DNA of 64,000 bases from assembly GCA_016806645.1 (NCBI GenBank), contig JACSYO010001856.1, positions 4,552,001 through 4,616,000 of the forward strand. The letters are read 5' to 3'. How positions within the stretch are numbered: position 1 is the first letter of the stretch; each line of letters starts with the position of its first letter. The stretch is from Ophiodon elongatus. Lineage: Eukaryota; Chordata; Actinopteri; Perciformes; Hexagrammidae. The notes beneath the pieces were generated by a model that ran no database searches, was not told the DNA's origin, and saw only the letters and a program-made list of their open reading frames with translations. Below are positions 49,952 through 59,004 of the stretch, piece after piece. The position numbers were made by a program, and so were the translations under genes.

Positions 49952-50222
49952 GTCATCCAGCAATGGGTCTGTCATCCCCGAAGGGTAACATGTTTGCACA
50001 AGGCAAAACAAAAAATAAGTTTAAATCCAATATTTCCACAGACTTAACATACATTTCAGCAAAGAAGAAGAGCAGAGTAGAACAGCACAGCCTGTGGAAG
50101 TATTGGATTTAAAAGTTGGCTTTGCCCCGGGCAAACATTCTACCATTCCATGCAGAAAGCAGACATCTGTGAGATCAGAAAAAAAAAAATACCTTTGAAG
50201 ACGCCACCCACTGCTGGAAAAA
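49952..50222. repeat. Imperfect foldback element in the intergenic region
   Basis: TCCAGCAATGGGT (49956), ATGTTTGC (near 49990) and TTAAATCCAATATTTCCACAG (50021-50041) recur in inverted order on the right: CTGTGGAAGTATTGGATTTAA (50092-50112), GCAAACAT and ACCCACTGCTGGA (50206-50218). The right arm carries an A-run and an insertion of about 45 bp. Non-autonomous foldback or MITE remnant. Confidence 0.65.
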
Positions 50223-50229
50223 GTCAAAT

Positions 50230-51680
50230 TGGCAAAATTGGCAAAGCAAATTGAAACATTTTATGGCTTTAAGCATTTTTTTTTTATTTCACTGTATCAT
50301 GTGAAAAGCAACACCATGTAGTCACATCTTGCATTCAATAAAGTCACTTGACCACAGCATGAAAGAGGAGCCAACAGAGCTCTGGTGAACTGGTGATGTG
50401 TTATTTATGTCATGCTCAGTTCAAAAGCAGCCTCTATGGAGAAGACACACCCCATAAATTTTTCTATGGCCCCTATGAGCAGGTCAGGAAGGCACCAATA
50501 TTTCCTCTTTATTAGAAACAACAGAAACAACATGCAGCCATAAAAAGGGAGCTCAGAGGTGAATCTGAAACACGGGGAATGGAAGTGAAAGCATGCTGCT
50601 CCGAGAGCTGAGGGGTATAGTCACACAATCCGTTTCTTCACAGCCTGCTTTGTCCATATATTGGTGCGTTTCCTAACTCTCACACCAGTGACTCACAAAC
50701 TCCCCATGCTTCATCACAGGTCAACTTGGAGATGAACTTTAAAAGGAAGGTGTAACAAATGATCGCGGCCTCTCAGGCAATTCATATCGGCTGAAGTGCC
50801 ATAACCCTCTACATATCCTGACCTCAATTTGGAGTCTGCGTGTTGAAGGCCCATCTGAGGGAGATGGTATCGATCTGAGCAGGGACTCTGGCAGCATCAA
50901 TAAACAACAGGCTTCAGGCTTCAAGGCTGAGGAGACACATCTCTATTTCAGCCGGAGGGTTCGCATCTGGATACCCGAGTTGGGACGTGGCCCTGGACAG
51001 ATGGTGGGACGCCATTTTTCTCGCTTAACTCGCAGCAGGTCCAGCTCCTTTGTGAGAGCAAACCCAGTGATAACTTCCTTACTGTTGGTTATATCAAAAT
51101 AAATAAGGCATTAAACCACCACACACACACACACATACGCACATTATTACTTTGAATAATCACCATTAATGTTGAGGGACATAGTAAATAGAAAGCTACC
51201 AAGTAACAGTCGATATCTGTGAGTAGGATCGATGCTTAACCAGCAGCAGACAAATAGTATTTCAAGACCTTCTATATCAGCATTACAGTGAAGGAGGACA
51301 GTGCTGACTTTGGCTCATTAATCAATAAACACAACAAGCCAACCAATACATTTGACATAGACTAATGAAATAATAATCATCATTAGATGAGGAGGAGGAG
51401 GAGGAAGAGGAGGAGGAGGAAGAAGCAAACACAGGCTGCATTTGCACACTTTGTTGCACACAAAAAAACAGCCAAATCGGAAATTAAAACTATAGTGAAT
51501 AAGTAATGGGCAATCTAGCTGGACAATTTTGTTGCTGTCTTGTTTACTTGCGTTTCCCTCTTTGCTGAGAAAGTTAAATACGCGTGCCTCATACATTCAG
51601 AGTCAAACTGAGCTCACTTTGCGCTAAGCAGCTTGTCAATAACAAGAAAAGAGGCGCAGGGTAAGAGAGGAGGTCTGATA
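50230..51680. other. Intergenic DNA, nothing recognised
   Basis: No gene, RNA or repeat family recognised apart from a short CA run at 51120 and the purine tract at 51388. Confidence 0.55.
51388..51426. repeat. (GAG)n/(GAA)n purine tract
   Basis: About 38 bp of GAGGAG/GAAGAG, all purine on the + strand. Confidence 0.93.
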
Positions 51681-51689
51681 AAATGGCTT

Positions 51690-52075
51690 TTAATTACCAG
51701 ACAGTGAATGCCTTCCTTTTCCACTTTCTCCTCACAGCTAAGTCAGGAGTTTGATTTCTGATAATGTGGATTGCTGACTGGGCTTCGGCCTAGTTGCCCC
51801 TAAAGCAGAAGGACCTAATGTCATGTCCGATGAGAGTGTGTTTGACAAAGTGCCATATAGATCCTCTGCTTTTCATCAGAGTGCAGTGCTGGTGGAGGCA
51901 TTAATCAGAACGCTTGATAGCCCGGCTTTGTTTTCCCTTTTACGCTCCTGTAACAATTAAGGCACAGTAATAATTTCATGGCATTACATGGAAATCAATG
52001 GGTCTTTAACCCGGCTGTTGGTGCAGGTGTAAGACATTAGATAAGTGCAAGTCGATGCAATGGCCTTGTAACCGT
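51690..52075. promoter_or_regulatory. CNE-like block
   Basis: Non-repetitive, with GGCTTTTAATTACCAG, GGCATTAATCAGAACG, TAACAATTAAGGCAC and AATAATTTCATGGCATTAC. Four TAAT-type cores in about 390 bp and no ORF of interest. Confidence 0.35.
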
Positions 52076-52119
52076 TGTGTGTGTGTGCATGTGTGTTTGT
52101 TTGACAGTTGATAATAGAC

Positions 52120-52194
52120 CGACAAGCAGATAGATTGATAGATATTTTATAGATATGTGATAGATACTAGATTGATAGACAGATAGATAGATAG
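52120..52194. repeat. Degenerate GATA array
   Basis: GATAGATTGATAGATA-type sequence just upstream of repeat copy 3. Confidence 0.85.
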
Positions 52195-52500
52195 CGGTGG
52201 AATGTACATTTACTCAAGTAATGCACTTAAGTAAAGTTTTGAGGTACTTGTTCTTTACTTGAGTATTTCCATTTTATACTACTTTTGTATTACATCTCAA
52301 GAGGAAATATTGTAGTTTTTACTCTACTACATTCATTTGATAGCTCAGTAACTAGTTCCTCTTAGGGTTAAGAAAAAGTAATCAATTCTATAATTCTATA
52401 AGCTCTGAAATGAATAATTCTGCATCTCCTACTTTTGATACTTTTCGAATATGTTGCTGATAAAATTTTAAACGCAGACTTTTACTTGTAATCGAGACAG
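52195..52500 (+). repeat. Teleost-type ACTTGAG/TTACTT repeat, copy 3
   Basis: GTGGAATGTACATTTACTC followed by TAAAGTTTTGAGGTACTTG, CTTTACTTGAGTATTTCC and TTTTACTTGTAATCGAG. It is bracketed by GATA arrays on both sides. Confidence 0.7.
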
Positions 52501-52519
52501 ACAGACAGATAGATAGATC

Positions 52520-52561
<42 letters not shown>
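52497..52561. repeat. (GATA)n microsatellite
   Basis: GACAGACAGATAGATAGATC, then about ten GATA units, immediately after the end of repeat copy 3, so it may be that element's tail. Confidence 0.96.
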
Positions 52562-52562
<1 letters not shown>

Positions 52563-52859
52563 TTTCTTTTTAAAGCTTCCCTTAAATGAGATGGTATCAA
52601 CCGATAAAGAAGTTCAGCCGTGGGCCAACCAGCAGTGGAGACTTTTGTTTTAGCAGCCAGTGAAACCCAACCTACTGCAATGGCTGTCACAGCGCACGTC
52701 TCATTGATATTGTTTTCAAGTGCCACATGTCCAGCCAGACCTGAGCCACGGGGACACAGAACAAGCTTTAACAAGTTCTTATCGTTACACAGACTGTTGG
52801 GTATCAGCTCTGTGAGCAGAGCGCTGTAAATTACCAGGAAAAGAGACTTCGTTTTGCAC

Positions 52860-53170
52860 AGGGATCAATGTCTTGTTCTTGTAACTGCAATCAGAGCTCT
52901 AGGGTGAGCGGGCAGGGAGACTGATGCAGATCCTCAATCATAAGGCCGTAATCAACAACGGTTTTAAGTGCCCCTTTGTTTTACATTCAATTATACACTA
53001 ATGACTCATGCGTAGTGGAAACATTTAAATACTAATGCTGTGTTAATGTAGAGTGAAAGGGGAAGACACCTCTTTGAATACTTGTGAAGCCATGGCCGTG
53101 AGGGCACATACTCCTCTTTACACCGCCTCCCTTTTAAAATGAGTTTAGCTCAGCTGTATTGTCAATATGG
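52860..53170. promoter_or_regulatory. CNE-like block
   Basis: Non-repetitive, with AGGCCGTAATCAACAACGG, ACACTAATGACTCATGCG and AAATACTAATGCTGTG. Texture only. Confidence 0.28.
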
Positions 53171-53269
53171 TCGAGGAACCTTGTCAATTTCACTTCTGTG
53201 AAAGTGAGGACCATTCATTCAATATTCAAATATCTGAACTTTTACAATAGTGATCTAAGGTGAATTATA

Positions 53270-53660
53270 AAAAAGAATATTCACCCATTACATACCCTTA
53301 AAGTACCAAAGGTAAAAGTGCTTATTATGCACAATGGCTTATTTGTAAATATGTTATATATAATATCACAGTATTATAATTAGTGAGCTCATTATAACTA
53401 CTTCATATACTGCTAGTAGCTTAATCCATAATAATGCATCATCATTCGTTGATTCGTATTTTGTGTTGATGATCCGAATCTACAAAAGTAATAAATTACT
53501 ACTGATGTCAAAATAATATAGTGGAGTAAAAAATGGGCTTCCAAATGTAGTATAAAGTAGCACAAAATGGAAATACTCAAGTAAAGTACAAGTTCCTCAA
53601 AACTGTATTTAACTAAAGTACTTGAGTAAATGTACTTAGTTACTTTCCACTAAATACCTA
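53270..53660 (-). repeat. Teleost-type ACTTGAG/TTACTT repeat, copy 4 (inverted)
   Basis: The reverse-strand copy: GGAAATACTCAAGTAAAGTAC, CCTCAAAACTGTATTTAAC, AGTACTTGAGTAAATGTACT and ACTTTCCACT read from 53560 to 53650. Confidence 0.7.
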
Positions 53661-53739
53661 TTTCACATCAGGCCTGTTACTCGACGGTAGAAGTAGCCTG
53701 AACAATAGACTGAACTCAATCCTGCTCAATATTATTCCA

Positions 53740-54045
53740 CCTCTTTAGAAAAAGCAGTAAATTGTGTAGTTTTGATAAGCTTTATTCAACTTTGTACTTC
53801 CACTCCACTACATCTCAGATATTGTACTTTTTACTCCTCTACATTTGTCTGACAGCTTTAGTTACGAGTTACTTTGCACATTACAATTTTTCAAACCCTT
53901 CCTAACTTCCCAAACTGAAAAACATTGTATAAAGGAGGTAAAATAAGCTCAAGCAGGAATAATAATCCAAACAAATATACATCTTAAATATCCATATATA
54001 ATAAAATACTGACTGGGATCACGTTTCTGCAAAATTAGTACTTTT
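53740..54045 (+). repeat. Teleost-type ACTTGAG/TTACTT repeat, copy 5
   Basis: Starts inside the family (TTGTACTTCCACTCCACTAC, TTGTACTTTTTACTCCTC, GTTACTTTGCACATTAC), head to tail but inverted relative to the preceding copy, so together they form a loose inverted pair. Confidence 0.6.
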
Positions 54046-54175
54046 ATCACTATTGTTTGTAAATAGTTTGGTGATCGTCAGTGAGAGAGGAGCTGAATCT
54101 GGCACACAAACCAACCAGGAAGGAACTCAAAAAATGACCACAAAGAAACATAAAAATATAACAAAGAGAAACAAA

Positions 54176-54353
54176 GACCACAAAGAGACACAAACATATC
54201 CAGAGAGACACAAAAATATAGAGAGGGACACAAAAAGAGGCAAAAAGAGACATCATAAGACCACAAAGAGACATTAACATATCCAGAGAGACACAAAAAT
54301 ATAGAGAGGGACACAAAAAGAGGCAAAAAGAGACATCATAAGACCACAAAGAG
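54176..54353. repeat. 83-bp tandem repeat, two copies plus a partial third, purine-rich
   Basis: Period 83, judged from GACCACAAAGAGAC at 54176, 54259 and 54342. The unit itself is built of GACACAAAAA-type sub-repeats, and the degenerate sub-repeat continues to about 54460. The antisense frame gives hydrophobic low-complexity ORFs with no family resemblance. Confidence 0.85.
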
Positions 54354-54719
54354 ACTTAAAAAAAGATGCAAAAACATACAGAGAGACACAAATAAATCCC
54401 AAAGAGACACAAAAAGAGACACAAAAATACCACAAAGATACAAAACAACAACAAAAAGAGGCTAAACGACTATAAAGTCTGTGTGTGTTGCTCATATATA
54501 AAAGAGCTGATGGGGCCTTTTGCATGTCGATGCAAATCTTTATGTTTATTTGGGAGCAACTGAAGGATGATTAACATTCACAACAAAGTCAAGAATCACA
54601 AAGACCATAACAACTTATTTTTAAGTTGTGCAATTATACCTTCGTGCATAGGCCGCTTCATGGTTTGGCGTGTGTTTATTTTTGAAAAACGTATATTTTT
54701 GAAATTTTTTATTTTTATT

Positions 54720-54848
54720 CTAAATTGTTATTCTAATAGTAACGGTTACCGTGGAAACCAGCACTGCAACTCTGAGCTCAGAGAGGAGAAGACGGCCAAC
54801 ACCTGCAGGTTAAACTTCAACCGACGAAGCAAGAAACGATACGAACAG
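54720..54848 (+). other. Putative non-coding first exon of the zinc-finger gene
   Basis: A GC-richer stretch ending in a strong donor, GAACAG/gtgagt at 54849, just upstream of the exon with the zinc-finger start codon. It has no in-frame coding continuity with the start at 55386, which follows an in-frame TAG at 55380. The 5' limit is not defined by the sequence. Confidence 0.5.
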
Positions 54849-55375
54849 GTGAGTTTTTAATGCACTTCAGTCATTAGTGTTACTCTGATAGAACATTTAG
54901 GAAAACTATAGAAATCAGATGATTCATACGTTTGTTCTGTAAGTTGTAACTGGCATGTATATTAACTTTTAGCAGGACTAGCTTAGCTGGTGTTACTTAT
55001 TCTATATATAAAGATTGGATTTAGATAGTTCACTGCTTTATTGATAACAAACTTAAACATCCAACTTTCTTTGTACAGACATTATACATTTTTACAGTAA
55101 ACTTTCTTTTACTTTTTAATGATAAAAAAAAGTCAAAAACTCTTGTCAAAGACTGTAACGTTAGATATATAGACAAATATATAACGTTATTTTTTTTAAT
55201 AATTTTCACAAATATTTCTCAGACATTGCTTATTAATTCTTAGACTACAGTTATTTGAAAGATGCACAACCTAAACAGGCAGGGGAACGAGGCCTGTGTG
55301 ATATTTTTGTGAGTTGTAAGACTGGATTATCTTGTTTACGTCCACTTGTTTATTTACGTTTTCTCCGTCCTGCAG

Positions 55376-55448
55376 TTTTTAGTTCATGACGACACAGATG
55401 GAGGGACATCTCGAAGAAAAGACACCCAGCGCCATGACCTCGTCAGAG
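55376..55448 (+). CDS. Zinc-finger gene exon 2 (start codon exon)
   Basis: Short exon after ccgtcctgcag; an in-frame TAG at 55380-55382 precedes the ATG at 55386. It ends TCGTCAGAG/gtaaac in phase 0, matching the phase of the finger exon. A second in-frame Met is at codon 5. Confidence 0.7.
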
Positions 55449-57526
55449 GTAAACTTTAACTAATCGATATCATCATGAAATGTCCCCAGTTGATTTCTCG
55501 CATTAAGTTAATTATTTTTTTGTATTACAAGTTTTCTGAAATGTTATGTTTAAATATGCAAATGAGGCATTATCTAAAATCTGAAAATACTGTCAACAGC
55601 CATTTAAGAAAGTCTATTTCCTCCATGTTTTTAGTACTAAAATGTTGTATAAATCAGGCTGTGAATGATATCTGAACAAACCCCTCTGTAGAAACCTTTA
55701 GAATATAGAGAGGAATGAAAGTGTGAAGTTTGGTGGATGTAAGAGCTACTGAAGTGGAGATTTCTGGATCAGAGTCTGAGAAAATATGGCCTTTAAAGAG
55801 AAGTTTTGTTAAATTAGAGACACTACAGGTGAATAGGTTAAAATAATTAACTCATATATATCAACATGAAACTTCACAAGTTGATTACTGGCATTAAGAC
55901 TATTATTTTTTGTATTACAAGTTTTCTGAAATGTTATGTTTATATATGCAAATGAGGCATTATGTAATGGGAACTTTTGGTGGATTTAGGAGAAATCTAC
56001 AGACGCAAACAGACAAAGTACTTGTATCTTTGGGTTTCTACTAGAACATGCTTACATGCTTTATTTTTCACATACCGTATGTCTTGGGTCCATGTTTACT
56101 TCCTAACAAACTGAGACACATTTAGAATGTTTAAAACTGTGGAATGTTGTGAAATGTTGAAATCTTCATATCAAATATAAGTTAGATGATCCTGACTTGA
56201 AAGGCATTTTCTGAAAACATGAATAATATCTGTATTTCATGATATAGTACTTAGACATACTTAAAAACAAAAAAAGATCTCACTTTTTTACAATATGGAA
56301 TCATTAAATCAATTGATTTAACTGTGTTTTGCTCCAAACTCTCACGACAAAGTATTTTGAATTAGCCACCACTCTGATTGGCTCCTCTTTTTCCCCGGTA
56401 AATGCAGCAGAGGCTCATGGGTATTGTAGTAGATAGACGGACCATTTCACAGCTTTAAATATAAACATTCTAAATGCGTCCCAGTTGTATTTCCGGTGGC
56501 AGTGTATGTTCAGTGTACTTCAAATGGTCGGCTGACAGGAAGTAAACATGGACCGAAGATGTTGCCTAGCAACGCAATTCTGTTGAAACGCGCTGTGAAC
56601 ACAGATATATTCAGGCAGACAAGTATGATGAAAATAAAGAGGTTTTTTTTAAACATTAAAGCACATACACATTTTCTAGCATCAACCCAAAATATGAGAA
56701 TGAACCTGGACATGAGCACGATGTGTGTCCTTTAATACGGAAAGCTATTTATTGACAGCGTACGATAGCTGAGATCCTCCAGTTGATATCCTCTTAAACT
56801 CTTTCTATCTTTTCTCTCGCTAAAATGTTTTTGCTTCATAACAACAACAAAAAACAGACGTCCACAAATCCAGCCGGACCCCGTGGGGAAGGTGAGCAGA
56901 GTGTCATGGAGGAACAAGTGGGTCCACGTCAGCGTGCCGACACTGTGGAGGAACCAGACCACTGTGCCCGGTCTTCCTCAGACCACCCGGAGTGTAGTCG
57001 GCCTGCGTGCATCGAAGAAAGACCCCACGCCTGTGAGCAGTGTGGAAAGAGATTCACTCGTCGAAGCCATTTGAAGACTCATCAGTATGTTCATACCGGA
57101 GAGAAGCCCTTCACCTGTGAGCAGTGTGGGAGGAGTTTCAGGCACCGTGGCACTTTGAAGACTCATCGGCGCATTCATACTGGAGAGAACCCCTTCACCT
57201 GTGAGCAGTGTGGGAGGAGTTTCAAGCAAAGTGGCGCTTTGAAGACTCATCAGTATGTTCATACTGGAAGGAAACCCTTCACCTGTGAGCAGTGTGGGAG
57301 GAGTTTCACAGTACGAGGCAATTTGAAGGCGCATCAGCGCATTCATACTGGAGAGAAACCCTTCACCTGTGAGCAGTGTGGGAGGAGTTTCAAGCAAAGT
57401 GGCACTTTGAAGACTCATCAGTATATTCATACTGGGAAGAAACCCTTCACCTGTGAGCAGTGTGGGAGGAGTTTCATTACCCAAAGCATTTTGAAGAATC
57501 ATCAGTGCGTTCATATTGGAGAGTAA
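55386..57526 (+). CDS. C2H2 zinc-finger protein, six fingers, truncated in a linker
   Basis: Join of 55386-55448 (21 codons, MTTQMEGHLEEK to SSE) and 56858-57526, 243 residues; the junction SSE/TST is phase 0, with tgcag and aacag acceptors and a gtaaac donor. The first exon is acidic and resembles the lead-in exon of many teleost multi-finger genes. From about residue 88 come six C-x2-C-x12-H-x3-H fingers in 84-nt units, CEQCGRSF being repeated almost exactly. Helix residues -1 to 6 are RRSHLKT, HRGTLKT, QSGALKT, VRGNLKA, QSGTLKT and TQSILKN. Linkers vary (GEKPF, GENPF, GRKPF, GKKPF). TAA replaces the Lys codon of the sixth linker, and a degenerate seventh finger (CEQCGKSFSHKMM, then TGA) follows in frame. 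Likely a nuclear DNA-binding protein; target and symbol unknown. Confidence 0.8.
55469..55968 (+). repeat. Direct repeat pair in the zinc-finger gene intron
   Basis: Segments 55469-55575 and 55859-55965 are about 85-90% alike by eye, both containing TATTACAAGTTTTCTGAAAT and GCAAATGAGGCATTAT, 390 bp apart. Either a local duplication or two copies of an interspersed element. Confidence 0.7.
56085..56560. repeat. Imperfect foldback (MITE-like) next to the zinc-finger exon
   Basis: GGTCCATGTTTACTTCCT at 56087 recurs as its reverse complement near 56536-56553, and CATTTAGAATGTTTA at 56118 recurs inverted near 56462. The order of motifs is mirrored, so the two arms can pair over about 50-100 bp with a longer right arm. 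Confidence 0.55.
56858..57526 (+). CDS. Zinc-finger gene finger exon
   Basis: Acceptor is aaaaacag/ACG, then a variable acidic spacer (about 66 residues) and the six tandem fingers. The stop TAA at 57524-57526 falls in the linker where HTGEK is expected (here HIGE then stop). The remnant finger runs to a second stop near 57577, and an AATAAA lies at 57587. Confidence 0.85.
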   Translation, partial: TSTNPAGPRGEGEQSVMEEQVGPRQRADTVEEPDHCARSSSDHPECSRPACIEERPHACEQCGKRFTRRSHLKTHQYVHTGEKPFTCEQCGRSFRHRGTLKTHRRIHTGENPFTCEQCGRSFKQSGALKTHQYVHTGRKPFTCEQCGRSFTVRGNLKAHQRIHTGEKPFTCEQCGRSFKQSGTLKTHQYIHTGKKPFTCEQCGRSFITQSILKNHQCVHIGE

Positions 57527-57579
57527 CCCTTCACCTGTGAGCAATGTGGGAAGAGTTTCAGTCATAAAATGATGTGATT
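57527..57579 (+). pseudogene. Remnant seventh zinc finger after the premature stop
   Basis: In frame with the fingers but after the TAA: PFTCEQCGKSF, then SHKMM and a TGA. The finger lacks its helix and both histidines, so even readthrough would not give a functional finger. It shows the array was once longer. Confidence 0.75.
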
Positions 57580-57584
57580 TGTAA

Positions 57585-57592
57585 AATAAAAA
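57585..57592 (+). terminator. Candidate poly(A) signal of the zinc-finger gene
   Basis: AATAAA at 57587 (within AAAATAAAAAAT), about 60 bp after the stop codon. Position and motif fit a short 3' UTR. Confidence 0.45.
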
Positions 57593-57939
57593 ATATCTAT
57601 ACTGCATACAACTTGAGTTGTCAAATGTAATTACCGTTCTTCCTCCAACTTCCTCCATTAAAGCTACAGCAGCTAATACACAACACACAAATTACTCTCA
57701 TACAAGTAAAAGTCCTGAATTCAAAATTTGACTGAAAGTTACGAGAATTAACTTGTTTCTGGCGCCCCCTGTGGACTAAAGTGGTAGTGTTTCCGAGCAC
57801 CAGATTACCTTTGGGAAAACCTCTCATTTTACTGCAGCAGGGTCTGACAGTCTGCCCCTCTCAGTCCTGGTTCTGGTTCTCTCGGGCCTCTGGAGGGAAG
57901 AGACGCATTTAAAAACAAAAGACTTCCATCCGTGTAGAC

Positions 57940-58531
57940 CAGAGGTCTTCAACAGGGGGTCCGCAACCCCTAGGGGGTCCGCGGAGGTACTGCAGGGGGG
58001 AGGGGGGTTGGGAGGGTCGTGAAATCTTTGGTTGATTAGACAATTTTTCAATTTTTTTCATTTTTTTTCCCCACAAATTTAAATGTCTTTAAATATACAT
58101 TAACATGAACCCAACATATTGCAGCGAATGGATAAATGTAGGCAGAAGATGTTATCTTTCAGTAAATAAAAAATATATAAAAATGAAAAAGTCAATTTGA
58201 ATAGCTTGTATGCATGATTATCATGCAATTGATAGACAATGTTGATATTGGCATTGGTATCAGTTGACAAGGTGTGTTTATAAATGGAAGTGGCACAGTC
58301 ACCCTACTCAATGTACCTTGCACATAAAAAAATTAAAACATGAATATATGAACCTGTGTATTATTTGAATAGCTTAGTATTGAATGCACAATAACAAGGT
58401 ATGTTTATACATTGCACCAGGCCCAGTTTAATATAAAACATAATTGTATACAATATATATAGTAGGGGGTCCCTGCTCCATCTCTCTATCAGTTTGGGGG
58501 TCCTTGGCCTGAAAAACGTTGAAGACCCCTG
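57940..58531. mobile_element. hAT-like non-autonomous DNA transposon
   Basis: Terminal inverted repeats CAGAGGTCTTCAAC (left) and CAGGGGTCTTCAAC (right, reverse complement), followed inward by GGGGGTCC-type sequence on both sides. The outside 8-mers GTGTAGAC and CTGTAGAT share the six central bases, fitting a decayed 8-bp hAT target duplication. No transposase ORF. A further inverted pair, AAAAGACTTCCATC, lies just outside both ends (see findings). Confidence 0.75.
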
Positions 58532-58539
58532 CTGTAGAT

Positions 58540-58872
58540 GGAAGTCTTTTATTTTGAAATCCGGATGTTGATTCGGAAACGCTGTTGGAGCGGTTGTGTG
58601 TTCCTCAAAACTAGCTCCACGGCTAAATATCTCTGACAACACAGCGTACAACTTTTTTCCTCAGCTTCTGACCAAATAATACATTTACAGCTGCAGCTCA
58701 CCCGTGAGTCCGGGCACGACGCTAAAGCTGCGCATCGCTTGAGGAAAGCGTCCGGACTGCGCAGGATGCGAGAGTGTGTGTCGTCAGCAAAACACACTGC
58801 AGGAAATTAGCTCGTTAGCTTGAACGTGTTCAAGTCAAGTGTTGTTAGTATGTGGCTTGGTTTCCCCTCTTT
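58540..58872 (+). promoter_or_regulatory. map2k5: map2k5 promoter and 5' leader
   Basis: A CpG-rich block before the MEK5 start with several TGCGCA/GCGCA elements (CTGCGCATCGC, ACTGCGCAGGATGCG) that resemble NRF1-type half sites. No TATA box is evident. It lies immediately after the hAT-like element. An upstream ATG at 58850 opens a 13-codon frame ending at 58891, overlapping the main start. Promoter function is inferred from composition and position. Confidence 0.5.
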
Positions 58873-58891
58873 ATGCTCGTACTCGATTTAA
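58850..58891 (+). other. Upstream ORF overlapping the map2k5 start
   Basis: ATG with A at -3 opens a 13-codon frame (MWLGFPSLCSYSI) ending in TAA at 58889-58891. It overlaps the first map2k5 ATG (58873) out of frame and ends 14 bases before the second in-frame ATG (58906). It matters only if transcription starts upstream of 58850. Confidence 0.4.
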
Positions 58892-59004
58892 ATAACCTAT
58901 GCGCAATGGACACCGGGGCAATAGTGATCCGCATCAAAACGCCCGCAGGGGACATGGACTCGGCTGTAGACTGTCCATCTCTTCTGAACTTCAATGACTT
59001 GCTG
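58873..59004 (+). CDS. map2k5: map2k5 coding exon 1
   Basis: Forty-four codons ending NFNDLL, phase 0, donor CTG/gtgagt. The ATG at 58873 has a weak context (T at -3, C at +4). The in-frame ATG at 58906 (codon 12) has G at -3 and G at +4, and is conserved in human. Confidence 0.9.

Noticed and set aside
54050..54525. Hydrophobic ORFs on the - strand that look like membrane proteins
   Set aside because: They come from the purine-rich 83-bp tandem repeat read in reverse, and the repeated LYIFVSLWI is compositional.
56978..57688. 236-codon ORF on the - strand across the zinc-finger exon
   Set aside because: It is the reverse-strand shadow of the tandem fingers, with a repeating TPPTLLTGEGF pattern of the same 84-nt period. 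The + strand has canonical fingers and splice sites.
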